The position numbers and the translations under genes were made by a program. A stretch of 64,000 nt of DNA from UBA11606 sp964504305 (GTDB taxonomy: Bacteria; Actinomycetota; Acidimicrobiia; Acidimicrobiales; Aldehydirespiratoraceae), in the NCBI GenBank assembly GCA_964504305.1, contig CAZDEB010000003.1, positions 1 through 64,000 on the forward strand, read 5' to 3'. Below are positions 43,804 to 52,996 of the stretch, piece after piece; position 1 is the first letter of the stretch, and the number at the start of each line of letters is the position of its first letter. A model generated the notes under the pieces. The model was given only the letters and a program-made list of their open reading frames with translations. It did not search any database and was not told the origin of the DNA.

Positions 43804-44769
43804 ATGACCAGGAAGATTCGGGATATCTCGGTGATCGTTCCCGCGCTCAACGCCCAAGAAACCATCAATGGTTGCCTTGGTGCGATTTTGTCTCAGGAAG
43901 TCGATCGAGCTTTTGACGTCACTGTCGCCGTCGGCCCCTGCGTCGACAACACCGCCGAGATCGTCTCCAAACTTGCCAAAGCTGACCTTCGGATTTCGAA
44001 GATCGATAACCCCAGCGGCCGCACCCCCGACGGTCTCAACCTGGCCATCGCTGCTTCAACGGGGGCGCTAGTGGCTCGGATCGACGCCCAGTCGGTAATC
44101 CCGCCCGGCTACATTCAGAGATTGGTGGACACCGCCGAACGCACGGGCGCGGCCAACGTTGGCGGAGTGCAAGTTCCGGTCGGGGACACACCGCGCCAAT
44201 CAGCGATCGCCGCGGCTATGTCCTCGCCTTTCGGAGCCGGGCCGGCACCGTTTCGGGCCTCCGGCAACGAAGGGCCGGTCGACACGGTCTACCTCGGTGC
44301 CTTCGATCGCGAGGTTCTCGAAGAGGTGGGCGGGTTCGCGACCGAGCTGACCCGCAACCAAGATTACGAACTCAACTGGAGGATCCGCCAGGCCGGCTAC
44401 GTCGTATGGATCGACCCTGAGTTGCAAGTCGAGTACCGCCCTCGCCGAACGTTTGGAAGGCTGGCGAGTCAGTATTTCCAGTACGGCCGGTGGAAACGCC
44501 ACGTGTTGGTTCTTCATCCCCGCTCGCTTCGGGTTCGACAGTTGGCCGCTCCCACGTTGGTGCTTGCTCTCGTAGCCTCGGTGGCCGCGCTCTGGTTCGG
44601 GCACGAGCTCGGATTGGTTATGCCAATCGTCTATGTCGGTGCGGTGGCGCTCACCGCGGCGCGGATTGGAAGCCCTCGCCAATGGCGCCACAAACTCGAG
44701 GTTGCGATGGCGTTTGGCACCATGCATCTCGCGTGGGGTGCGGGATTTCTGGTTGGTCGTCGCCGCTAG
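43804..44769 (+). CDS. glycosyltransferase family 2 with C-terminal membrane segments
   Basis: A 321-residue GT2 enzyme similar to succinoglycan-type transferases. SVIVPALNAQETINGCL, VDNTAEIV, ARIDAQSVIPPGYI (DxD-like) and RNQDYELNWRIRQAGY are seen. Two or three hydrophobic segments end the protein. It follows the initiating transferase by 7 bases and may add the second sugar. Confidence 0.85.
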   Translation: MTRKIRDISVIVPALNAQETINGCLGAILSQEVDRAFDVTVAVGPCVDNTAEIVSKLAKADLRISKIDNPSGRTPDGLNLAIAASTGALVARIDAQSVIPPGYIQRLVDTAERTGAANVGGVQVPVGDTPRQSAIAAAMSSPFGAGPAPFRASGNEGPVDTVYLGAFDREVLEEVGGFATELTRNQDYELNWRIRQAGYVVWIDPELQVEYRPRRTFGRLASQYFQYGRWKRHVLVLHPRSLRVRQLAAPTLVLALVASVAALWFGHELGLVMPIVYVGAVALTAARIGSPRQWRHKLEVAMAFGTMHLAWGAGFLVGRRR

Positions 44770-44772
44770 CGG

Positions 44773-45540
44773 TTAGTCGCGCGTGGTGAGGGTGTTGTCG
44801 CCACCCGACGCCACGTGATCGAGATAGCTCCCTACCACCGATGTCGGGTCGCCGAGTTCGAGCAGGCGCCCGTGATCGAGCCAGCCGACGGTGTCGCACA
44901 ACTCTTGCATCAGCACCGCGTTGTGACTGACCAGCACGATGGTTGTGCCTCGTTCGCGCAACATGTTCATGTGGTTCATACAACGCTGCTGAAACTCTTC
45001 GTCGCCGACCGCGATTACTTCGTCGACCAGCAAAATTTCGGGATCGACGTTCACGGCCACGGCAAACCCCAACCTCACGTACATGCCGCTCGAGTAGATC
45101 TTGACGGGTTCGTCGATGAACTCGCCGATTCCGCTGAACTCGATGATGTGATCCATCGAGTCGGCCATGTGTTTGCGGCTCAGACCGAGCATCGCGCCGT
45201 TTAGAAATACGTTTTCGCGGCCGGTCAGATCGGGGTGAAAGCCCGAGCCCAGTTCGAGCAGCGCCGAGAGTCGGCCGGTGGCGCTGATCTGGCCGACGCT
45301 GGGGCGATGGATCCCCGCCATGAGTCGCAGCAGAGTCGACTTGCCGCTGCCGTTGTGACCAACCAGGCCAAAAAACGATCCGGGTTCGACCGTGAGGTTG
45401 ATGTTGCGCAGGACCCAGAAGTCGTCGACGTCGCGTGAGCGGCCGATGCGGAGCAGAGCTTCTTTGAGGCTGCTGGGCCGGTTGCGTTCGAGCCGGAAAC
45501 GTTTCGATACGTCCTCTACGGCGATCTGCCCGATGGTCAT
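44773..45540 (-). CDS. polysaccharide ABC transporter ATP-binding protein (Wzt/TagH type)
   Basis: A 255-residue ATPase. VGHNGSGKSTLL is Walker A, YSSGMYVRLGFAVAV is the signature region, LLVDEVIAVGDEEFQ is Walker B, and SHNAVLM is the switch His. It lacks the long carbohydrate-binding C-terminus of some Wzt proteins, so the polymer is probably not capped-end recognised. ATG 45540 overlaps the permease stop (ATGA). Confidence 0.93.
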   Translation of the reverse strand: MTIGQIAVEDVSKRFRLERNRPSSLKEALLRIGRSRDVDDFWVLRNINLTVEPGSFFGLVGHNGSGKSTLLRLMAGIHRPSVGQISATGRLSALLELGSGFHPDLTGRENVFLNGAMLGLSRKHMADSMDHIIEFSGIGEFIDEPVKIYSSGMYVRLGFAVAVNVDPEILLVDEVIAVGDEEFQQRCMNHMNMLRERGTTIVLVSHNAVLMQELCDTVGWLDHGRLLELGDPTSVVGSYLDHVASGGDNTLTTRD

Positions 45541-46349
45541 GGTTCCTCGCTGATTTCCATGCTGCGGGCCCGGAAATAAACCCATCCGACGCTGAACGAC
45601 ACGATCGCCCATCCGGTTGCGGCTAGTAGTTTGGCGCCGCTGGGAGCATCAAGGAAGTAGACGCCGTCGCGGGCGATGCCAACAAAGAGGGCCGGAGGGT
45701 TCCACGCAACGAGCGTGCGAATCGGGAGTCCCCACTTGTGCTCGGGAACAAGATCGATGGTGAACACGATCGGGACAAGAAAGAACGAGACGTTGAGCAA
45801 TATCCCCACGAGGTATTGGATGTCTCGATAGCGGGCGTTGAGCACCGACACGATAAATCCGATGCCGAGTCCGAAGGCCATGGTGAGGATCAGGGCGATG
45901 GGTAAAAACACCACGGTCCACGAGAGGTTTCCGAGCACCGCCATGATGACCACCAGCACAAAAGCCTCGAGGGCGGTTTGCACCGCGTTGGCGGCCGCGC
46001 CGCCGAGCAGAGCGGTTTCGGTTGGGAAATAGATCTTCTTGCGTAGGTCGCTCACGCTGGCCAGCCAGCCCATGCACCCGTTGACTACACCGGTGAACGA
46101 ACTCCACGACACCAACCCACAAAACAGGAACAGGCCGAAATTCTGGGCATTGCCGTTGTCGGTGATCGGGGCGCGGGCGCCGTAGACGATGCCGAATACG
46201 AAGCCGTACACCGCGACGGTGGTGAGCGGATTGGCGAACGACCAGAACCAGCCCAGCAGGCTGCGCTTGTAGCGGGCCTTGGACTCGCGCTGGGCGAAGT
46301 TGTAGATGAGGTTGGTGCTCTTGCGCACCGCGGGCGAAATAGTCAGCAT
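45537..46349 (-). CDS. polysaccharide ABC transporter permease (Wzm type)
   Basis: A 270-residue ABC-2 permease with six membrane helices. SKARYKRSLLGWFWSFANPL near the start is the diagnostic interface helix. RYRDIQYLVGILLNVSFFLVPIVF is another family mark. Works with the adjacent ATPase to export a lipid-linked glycan. Confidence 0.93.
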   Translation of the reverse strand: MLTISPAVRKSTNLIYNFAQRESKARYKRSLLGWFWSFANPLTTVAVYGFVFGIVYGARAPITDNGNAQNFGLFLFCGLVSWSSFTGVVNGCMGWLASVSDLRKKIYFPTETALLGGAAANAVQTALEAFVLVVIMAVLGNLSWTVVFLPIALILTMAFGLGIGFIVSVLNARYRDIQYLVGILLNVSFFLVPIVFTIDLVPEHKWGLPIRTLVAWNPPALFVGIARDGVYFLDAPSGAKLLAATGWAIVSFSVGWVYFRARSMEISEEP

Positions 46350-46413
46350 TGGTCGGTCCGCGCCATCGACGCACCGAGATCCTAGCGATCACGCTCGCAG
46401 CTACGATGCACCA

Positions 46414-47664
46414 GTGACTCAGAACCGTGGACGCGTTGGGTTTGTGGCGCTGAGCCTGATCGTGTTGTCCAATGGCCCGTTGTTTTTTGTCACTCGCAAG
46501 GTGTTTGGTATCCCCGACTCTTGGGAGGGTCCGTTCGTCAGACCGATGATCGTGGCCACCGTCGCGACGGCGATCGTGGTGGTATTGCTCGACCCTTATC
46601 GGCGTTCCGGGCAACGCCTACGTTCTCCATCGATGGTCGCGCTGGCCAGCGCCGTGGGCTTGGGCTGCTGGGCCGCGCTGAGCACGTTGTGGAGCCTGCA
46701 GCCCGAGATCACTCTGTGGCGGGGTGTGGTTTATGCCGGACTGCCGTTTGTGGCTTGGGTGATTGCCGATCTGGGCCGTGACGATTTAGCGCGGGCGGTG
46801 GCGCTGTTCGGCGCCGCGGTAGTTGTCCCAAGTGTCGGCTTTGTCATCGTGTGGTCGAGCGTGGCCACCGACAGCAACGATGATTGGCGCGGCGTCATGA
46901 CCAATCGAAACGGTTTCGCGCCGATCTGCGGGCTGGCCATTCTTGCCGCGATGACCCTATTGTCGGGGACAGAGTTGTCCGAGCGCCGCCGACGACTCGA
47001 TGTTGCGTTGCTTGGGTTGGCCGGCGTTGGTCTCTTGGGCAGTGGGAGCCGCACGGCTTGGTTTGCTCTTGTCTTGGCCCTGGGAGTTGCGACGGTCGTC
47101 GTGGTGGGAAGATACGAACACATCAGATCCCCGCGCCGAGGAGTTCTCGTCGCCTCGGCGGTAGCAGTGGGTGCCGGCAGTGTCGGATCTGTTCTTGCCT
47201 TGGCACGCGTCTGGAACGAATCAACGTTCGTTCAACGACGAACGATCTGGGACCTGGTGGGTGACAGAGTTTCGGAGCACCCAATTGGCGGGGTTGGCTG
47301 GGAGGCGTTCTGGTACACGCCCGAACTGCACACCCACGAATTGCTCACTCGTGGCAGTGCCCACGGATCGATTCCGGAGTTGCTGTTGGGCGTCGGCGTG
47401 GTGGGCCTGGTCCTTTGGGCCATCGTTGTGGGCCTGGCAATCTTTGGTGTGGTCAGAGCGGCGTGGCGCAATCCGTCCACCGAAACATGGTTCTGGCTCG
47501 CGGCGGTGACGTTCTTGGTAGTGGAGAACCTCACCGAGAGCTTTGTGTTGTGGTTCAGCTACAACTGGGTTTTGCTCATTGCCGCCGCTCTTCGATTCGG
47601 TGGCCGACGGCCCCGGCCAACCGCGCGACGAAACGTCGAAGCCATGTCAACGGCGATCGGGTGA
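46414..47664 (+). CDS. O-antigen ligase/polymerase-like membrane protein
   Basis: A 416-residue protein with about eleven membrane segments. The Wzy_C-type pattern is visible: TNRNGFAPICGLAI, GSGSRTAWFALVLALG and, in the large external loop, GDRVSEHPIGGVGWEAFW with a following His-rich HTHELLTRGSAHGSIPELLL. It joins or polymerises glycan units outside the membrane. GTG 46414 is chosen since the frame upstream reads antisense to the permease. Its last 89 bases overlap the convergent GT2 gene. Confidence 0.82.
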   Translation: MTQNRGRVGFVALSLIVLSNGPLFFVTRKVFGIPDSWEGPFVRPMIVATVATAIVVVLLDPYRRSGQRLRSPSMVALASAVGLGCWAALSTLWSLQPEITLWRGVVYAGLPFVAWVIADLGRDDLARAVALFGAAVVVPSVGFVIVWSSVATDSNDDWRGVMTNRNGFAPICGLAILAAMTLLSGTELSERRRRLDVALLGLAGVGLLGSGSRTAWFALVLALGVATVVVVGRYEHIRSPRRGVLVASAVAVGAGSVGSVLALARVWNESTFVQRRTIWDLVGDRVSEHPIGGVGWEAFWYTPELHTHELLTRGSAHGSIPELLLGVGVVGLVLWAIVVGLAIFGVVRAAWRNPSTETWFWLAAVTFLVVENLTESFVLWFSYNWVLLIAAALRFGGRRPRPTARRNVEAMSTAIG

Positions 47665-48571
47665 TCTGGTCGATTTCGGTGCTGGCGGCCTGCAGATCCT
47701 GCTCGTGACGGCTGCCGAGGCCAGCAACGAAGTGGGCGCCGGCGACTCGTCGGGCATCTCCGGGCGGAAGTAATAGCGGTCGCTTGGACATGGCGTCGAT
47801 AACCATCGCGTGGGCCCGCTCCCATTCGCTGACCGATTCGGCGGTATCGGCGTTGGCATCATCGAGTCGGCGATAGATCGAGGTGCAGGCATCGATGGAT
47901 GTGACTCCGCAAATCGGTGCCATTTGCATCAGGAAGTCCCAATCTTCGAGCACCGAGAGGTTTGGGTTGAACGTCGCGCCGGCCCACTCGATCAGGTGAC
48001 GCGGAACCGCAATGCCACAAATCGGGGTTTGGTTTTGGCTGACATGAGCAAGTAGATCGAAGGTGGGGGCGAACGGTTCTTCGACGGCACCGGTCGGGCG
48101 GACCGGCTCGTCTCCGCCGTCAGTGGTCCAGGCCTGTGACGCGACCCGGGCCCGAATGATGGTCTCGGGATGCTGGCGGATTGCCGAGTCGAAACTCGAT
48201 AACCATTCGGGGTTGGCCAAATCGTCATCGTCGAGAAAGCAGATGTAGTCCTTGCTGGCCAGCGCCAGGCCGGCGTTGAGCGGAGCGCTGCGGCCCGGCC
48301 CGGTCACGGCAGTGACTGTGAGCGGCGATGGGGCGGACGCACCGTCGAGTTGCTGGGCTACTTCGTGGGCTTTTTGAGGATCGTCATCGTGCACCATCAC
48401 CAGGATTTCTAGGTTTTGGTGACTCTGGGCGGCGAGGCTTTCGACCGCGGCTCTTAGCGAATTGGGGCGACGACCCTGGGTCCGGACGATTACCGAGAAC
48501 GAAATCGTCCCCTCCGGTTCCCACTCCGGCGGGGGTCGGTTCCCAAAGAGTTCACGCAGCGGGATGCTCAT
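47576..48571 (-). CDS. glycosyltransferase family 2
   Basis: A 331-residue GT-A enzyme: SFSVIVRTQGRRPNSL at the start, LDDDDLANPEWLSSF as the metal-binding motif, and LSVLEDWDFLMQMA near the acceptor site. ATG overlaps the stop of the 88-residue coiled-coil gene. The 89-bp tail overlap with the Wzy-like gene is the longest in the window, so one 3' end is under double coding constraint. Confidence 0.85.
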   Translation of the reverse strand: MSIPLRELFGNRPPPEWEPEGTISFSVIVRTQGRRPNSLRAAVESLAAQSHQNLEILVMVHDDDPQKAHEVAQQLDGASAPSPLTVTAVTGPGRSAPLNAGLALASKDYICFLDDDDLANPEWLSSFDSAIRQHPETIIRARVASQAWTTDGGDEPVRPTGAVEEPFAPTFDLLAHVSQNQTPICGIAVPRHLIEWAGATFNPNLSVLEDWDFLMQMAPICGVTSIDACTSIYRRLDDANADTAESVSEWERAHAMVIDAMSKRPLLLPPGDARRVAGAHFVAGLGSRHEQDLQAASTEIDQITRSPLTWLRRFVARLAGAVGHRIEERRQ

Positions 48572-48834
48572 CGTCTCAGCCGGCGCAAGGCGGCGCGAGC
48601 GAAGCGCATCAGCGGGTTGCGGGCTAGTTCGGCCGAAAGATTTTGCACCGTGCGATCGAGCTCGACGATCTGTTGGTCCCGTTCGTTGACAAGATCGGTG
48701 AGGACTTCCTCACGTGCGCCGGCCCCTATGAGCAGATCTCGGACCCTCAAGATTTCGCGACGCAACAGATCGGGATCGTCGCGGTCGATTGGATCTTCGT
48801 CGTCGGGAGACGGCGTGGCGACGAGTTCGGGCAC
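48568..48834 (-). CDS. small coiled-coil protein
   Basis: An 88-residue protein. An acidic N-terminus leads into a heptad-rich helix (about 20-70: VRDLLIGAGAREEVLTDLV, ERDQQIVELDRTV) and a basic Arg-rich end. Placed 9 bases after one GT2 gene and overlapping the next, so it is part of the operon. It could be a scaffold or membrane-edge anchor for the glycosyltransferases; nothing proves it. Confidence 0.6.
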   Translation of the reverse strand: MPELVATPSPDDEDPIDRDDPDLLRREILRVRDLLIGAGAREEVLTDLVNERDQQIVELDRTVQNLSAELARNPLMRFARAALRRLRR

Positions 48835-48843
48835 GGCCGGACC

Positions 48844-50310
48844 CTACCCGTTGGTCGGCGCCGAGTCGGACGCCCCGATTCGGGCATGGTGAACACGAGG
48901 GCGCAGGATCGTGTCGCGCGGCGTGGTGATGAACGGCGGCGATGACGGGTCGAGGTGATCGGCGTTGGCTCGCCGGTTGTGAGGATCGTCGAGACGGCGG
49001 TGTCCGGGGTGATACCACGGGTCGACGATGTCGCCCCACCGGCCAACAAAGCGATCCCATTCCCACTGGTTCGTAACCGGTGGCCGACTAGCGCTCTCGT
49101 GATGGATGAGTCGGGCGTTTGGTTCGACCACTACCCGCTGGCCCGATCGATGAAGTTTTAGGCACAGGTCGACGTCGTTGAACCCGTGGGGGAGAGATTC
49201 GTTGAATCCTCCGATCGCCAGGAGGTCCCGGCGACGAGCCAGCAAACACGCCGCGGTGACGGCGATGACTTCGGCGGCGATGTCGGCGTCGAAGGAGCGG
49301 AGTTCGTCAGCGGCTCGCCCTACAAACGAGTGCAACGGGTACGCGTCGTCGGTGACCATTCCCACGTGTTGCACGGTGTGATCGGGGTACAGCAACAACG
49401 CTCCGACCGCGCCGACTTGTTGGTCTTGAAGATGCACGCTCATCTGATCCAGCCAACCGGGTTCGACGAGTTCGACATCGTCGTTTAGCACCAAGACCTG
49501 CGGCTGAGTCGACGCCAGTATCCCCAGGTTGACCGACGCCGAGAAATTCCACGGCCCGGGCGGCCGCCGGACCAGATGGACGTCTTCGGCTTCGAGTTCT
49601 TTGGCATCGCCGGTGTATTCGTCGCCTATCACCAGCAGTATCTCGACCGGCGACTTTGCCGACCTCCTGACCGCGTTGATGGCTCGAGCCACCATCGGCA
49701 CACCATTGCTATCGGTGGTGCCAGCGGTGGGTATTACGACTGATACCGGTTCGAGCTTGTTGGTGGAGAGGACGAATCGGCCGCGGTTTGTTGGGTCCGA
49801 GGTGGTCGCGTTTGGCAGCCGTTGTAGAACGAGGCGCTGGTGGGCCAGACGGTCGGCGTGGGTGAGTTCCACCGGTCGCTCAACGTGGACGAGGCCCGCA
49901 GGCAGATGAACAATGCGGGCCCGAGGGCCAAGTTCGGCGATGAGGTCGAGACGAGCGGCTAGGTCGGTGGCCCCGTGACTACCCCGCACAACCAGCAAGT
50001 CGAGGTCGGCGGGATTGCCGAGCAGGCGCGTCGGGGACCACGCCGGGCGGCGCACGCCGCGCCCGGCGACGACGGCATCGGCCACGATGGCATCGATAGT
50101 TGGGTCCCGGTCGAGCGCTTCGAGCACCGTTTCCACGGTGCGCGAGTCGAGGCGGCAATCGCCGTCCACGCATAGCGACGCGGTTACGTCAGGGTGGTCG
50201 GAGTTGGTCGTCCAGCGCTTCGAGGACTGATCGCTCAGCGACCGCAGGAGCGCGCTTGACGACGCTTTGGCGCCGGATTGTTGTTGCGTGGGGATGTAGA
50301 GCACGGCCAT
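48844..50310 (-). CDS. glycosyltransferase family 2, rhamnosyl/galactofuranosyl-like
   Basis: A 488-residue protein. The first 200 residues are an unrecognised extension (SRTVETVLEALDRD, a second Rossmann-like part). The GT2 domain begins at SVVIPTAGTTDS and has LVLNDDVELVEPGWL (metal-binding DDD-type motif) and GGFNESLPHGFNDVDLCLKLH, typical of GT2 enzymes making cell-wall glycans. I start at ATG 50310 (AVLYIPTQQQS); the frame could reach upstream and would then overlap the divergent YfhO-like gene. Confidence 0.8.
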   Translation of the reverse strand: MAVLYIPTQQQSGAKASSSALLRSLSDQSSKRWTTNSDHPDVTASLCVDGDCRLDSRTVETVLEALDRDPTIDAIVADAVVAGRGVRRPAWSPTRLLGNPADLDLLVVRGSHGATDLAARLDLIAELGPRARIVHLPAGLVHVERPVELTHADRLAHQRLVLQRLPNATTSDPTNRGRFVLSTNKLEPVSVVIPTAGTTDSNGVPMVARAINAVRRSAKSPVEILLVIGDEYTGDAKELEAEDVHLVRRPPGPWNFSASVNLGILASTQPQVLVLNDDVELVEPGWLDQMSVHLQDQQVGAVGALLLYPDHTVQHVGMVTDDAYPLHSFVGRAADELRSFDADIAAEVIAVTAACLLARRRDLLAIGGFNESLPHGFNDVDLCLKLHRSGQRVVVEPNARLIHHESASRPPVTNQWEWDRFVGRWGDIVDPWYHPGHRRLDDPHNRRANADHLDPSSPPFITTPRDTILRPRVHHARIGASDSAPTNG

Positions 50311-50338
50311 GGGCTTGGTGCGAAGGTAGCGTCCCGCC

Positions 50339-52996
50339 ATGGCTCGCGTGGTGTCGTCTCGGAGGCTTCCTCTTCTGGTGATGGTCGCGCTCGTTGTTTT
50401 CATGTTCTGGCAGCCGTTGTTTGCCGGCGGAACGCTTGTGCCCCACGACCAGGCGGAGACTCATGCGCCGTTCGTTGATGAGCCGGTCGAAGGGCTCACG
50501 GTCGAGGTCGCCCCAACCGGGTCGGTAGGGGTTCACGGCTACTGGTCGAACGTCGGCGAAGCGCTGCGAAACAACACGTTGTCGTGGTGGGACTCTTCGG
50601 TCGTCGGCGGCCTTCCGACCATGCGCAACGGTTTCGCCGTGTTCAACGTTGTCTACTTGGTCGCGCCGGCGTGGTTCGCTCCGGGTTTGGTGGCGGCCCT
50701 GGCAATGTCGGCGGCCTTGCTGGGCCTGTTTGGGTTCATGCGGTCGCGGGGTCGCAGCAGACCTGCCGCGCTGACGGCGGCGGTGGCTTACAGCTTCTCC
50801 GGGTTCTTTGTTGTCTGGATTGGGTGGCCTCATGGACTCGCCGCAGCGGTTGTTCCATGGTTGTTCTGGGCGGTCGAAGTCTGTCTGCGCCACCCTCGAC
50901 GTCGCGGCATCGCCGGTGTCGCCATCGCGGTGGCCGCGTTGTTGTGGGCCGGGTCGTTCGTGGTCGCGATTTGGGCGATCGTCGGGGCGTTGGCATGGCG
51001 GGTGGCTGGGGTTGGCGATGGAGTGCCGCGGCGGCAGGTCTGGGAGCGTGTCGGCCTGGGCATGGCGCTCGGAGCGGTGATGAGCGCGCCGCACTTGGTG
51101 GCATCCGTTGACTATTGGCGCTGGGCCGACACGAGCGGATTGGCGAACGGGGATACGTCGGCGCCGGTTGCCACGAGCCTCACGACGGCGCTGCCGAGTG
51201 CCTGGGGCAACGACGCGTTGGGCTCGCCGTGGTTTGGCGAGTCGTCGTTCCAGCTCGCCAATGTGCATGTCGGGATGCTGGTGACGGTTCTCGCCATTGT
51301 CGGACTCATTGCTGGATGGCGGATTCGGGATCGTTCGAGTTTGGCTCTTTCAGCGGTCGGGGCTCTTGCGTTCGCCGTTGCATTTGTTGGGGGTCCGTTC
51401 GATCGCGTTTCTGACTTATTGACGCTCTCGGCCGGCGAAGCCACTCATGCCCGAGTGCTGTTGGTACTGGTCTTGGCCGTTCTGGCTGGTGACGGGATCG
51501 ATGCCGTGGTTGATGGCTCCCGAAGTGTCGGTGATCTCAAGAATCTGGCCCGACTCACGCTTCGCGGGATCCTTCTCGTGGCTGTTGTCGCCAGTCCGGC
51601 ATTGTGGCAACTCTTCGACGCGTCCCGCGGCGCGGGCGCACTGCGGAGCACACTCGCCGACGCAACTGTTCCGTTGCTTGCCGTGATCGGCGCGGTGTTT
51701 GTGGTCAGGCAACTTGTCAGGCGGACATTGGATCCGCCGGCCGCCGGTGCGGTTCTGATGGCGTTGGTGGCATTCGAGGTCTTGTTCTTCGCCACCCCGA
51801 TTCCAACGACAACGGCACGCCACGAACGGATTCACGAGACCGCCGGGCACCGTACCGTTCGTGAGTTGCTGGGCGAGTCGACCCGAATCGGCGCATCAGG
51901 TCAGGCCTTTTTCCCGGGGACCAACGCCGCGTACGGAATCGACGATATTCGTGGTCCAGGTCTGAGGTCTCGGCCGCTCGCTGCGCTCACCGAGTCGCTT
52001 GAACCCGTCGATGGGCCCTCGCTGGACGTTGGGGTGGCCCGTGCTTTGGGCATCGGTGTCTGGGTTCAGCCGGGCGGGGAACAAAACAACGTGTCACCGC
52101 CGCCCGGAAAGATTGTGGCTGCGGCCGGCGCGGTGATGCGGGTCGACCCGGCGTTGCAACCGCGTGTCGGTCATGTTCAGATACCGGAGAATGGCTTGAG
52201 AGCCGTGTCGTTCGACCTGGAACGAGAGTTCCCCGCGTCAGTCGAGGTGCACTTGCGGGGCGCGGGTGGCGATCTTTTCAGACGCATTTTGGTTCCGGCC
52301 GGAGAACAGTCGGTTTCGGTGGCGTTGGCCGCCGAGACGCTCGAGCCGGGGGCCGATGTCGCAGTAACGATACGGGTCGAGGCCGAGCCCGGCACGACAT
52401 CACTCGGAGTTGACGGCAACGGCGAGGCCGTCATTGGCGTTGTCGGAGGCGACAATTTTTCGCACCTTGTCCTCAGCGATGGTCTCGCCTTGACAGCGAT
52501 CGCCAACGCATCGCTCGTTAGGGTTGCCGGTTCGGCGGTGGTCGAGCACGACGCCGGCCAGATTGCCGCCCTGTTGAGTCATCGTGGCGGGTTGGATTCC
52601 CCCGCAGTTGTGGAGACCGAGATCGGCCTGCCGGGCGATCCCGAAGACGGCGAGCACACCATCGTCGACTCGACGGTCGACGGTGGTTCGGTCAGTGTCC
52701 GAGTCGTTCAGTCCACGAACGGGTTGGTCGTCGTGGCGATCAACGACTATCCGGGCTGGCATGCGAGCGTCGACGGTTCCGACGCCAAGATTGTCCGAGC
52801 CGATGGAGCATTCATGGGGGTTTTTGTTCCGGCTGGTGATCACGTCGTCGAGTTGCGCTATTCCCCGAGGCTGTGGCGCACCACCGCGCTCGTTGCGTTG
52901 CTGGCCGGGCTGCTCGCCATCGCCATGTGGTTCGATGGTCGCTCGCTGGACCCGTCAGCGCATCACGAGGCTGGTAGCGTCCAGCGTCGTGGCTGA
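50339..52996 (+). CDS. YfhO-like large membrane protein (GT-C type)
   Basis: An 885-residue protein with about twelve membrane segments in the first 500 residues, then an extracytoplasmic beta-rich domain, then a final helix near 850. PHDQAETHAPF in the first loop is the expected acidic site of GT-C/YfhO proteins (usually D with E/H), and AYSFSGFFVVWIGWPHG is a family-like loop. Probably a lipid-linked-sugar-dependent glycosyltransferase. The start is only 28 bases from the divergent gene's start. Confidence 0.8.
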   Translation: MARVVSSRRLPLLVMVALVVFMFWQPLFAGGTLVPHDQAETHAPFVDEPVEGLTVEVAPTGSVGVHGYWSNVGEALRNNTLSWWDSSVVGGLPTMRNGFAVFNVVYLVAPAWFAPGLVAALAMSAALLGLFGFMRSRGRSRPAALTAAVAYSFSGFFVVWIGWPHGLAAAVVPWLFWAVEVCLRHPRRRGIAGVAIAVAALLWAGSFVVAIWAIVGALAWRVAGVGDGVPRRQVWERVGLGMALGAVMSAPHLVASVDYWRWADTSGLANGDTSAPVATSLTTALPSAWGNDALGSPWFGESSFQLANVHVGMLVTVLAIVGLIAGWRIRDRSSLALSAVGALAFAVAFVGGPFDRVSDLLTLSAGEATHARVLLVLVLAVLAGDGIDAVVDGSRSVGDLKNLARLTLRGILLVAVVASPALWQLFDASRGAGALRSTLADATVPLLAVIGAVFVVRQLVRRTLDPPAAGAVLMALVAFEVLFFATPIPTTTARHERIHETAGHRTVRELLGESTRIGASGQAFFPGTNAAYGIDDIRGPGLRSRPLAALTESLEPVDGPSLDVGVARALGIGVWVQPGGEQNNVSPPPGKIVAAAGAVMRVDPALQPRVGHVQIPENGLRAVSFDLEREFPASVEVHLRGAGGDLFRRILVPAGEQSVSVALAAETLEPGADVAVTIRVEAEPGTTSLGVDGNGEAVIGVVGGDNFSHLVLSDGLALTAIANASLVRVAGSAVVEHDAGQIAALLSHRGGLDSPAVVETEIGLPGDPEDGEHTIVDSTVDGGSVSVRVVQSTNGLVVVAINDYPGWHASVDGSDAKIVRADGAFMGVFVPAGDHVVELRYSPRLWRTTALVALLAGLLAIAMWFDGRSLDPSAHHEAGSVQRRG

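Noticed and set aside
42123..43868. A 581-codon minus-strand frame
   Set aside because: Antisense to the initiating glycosylphosphotransferase; low-complexity charged product.
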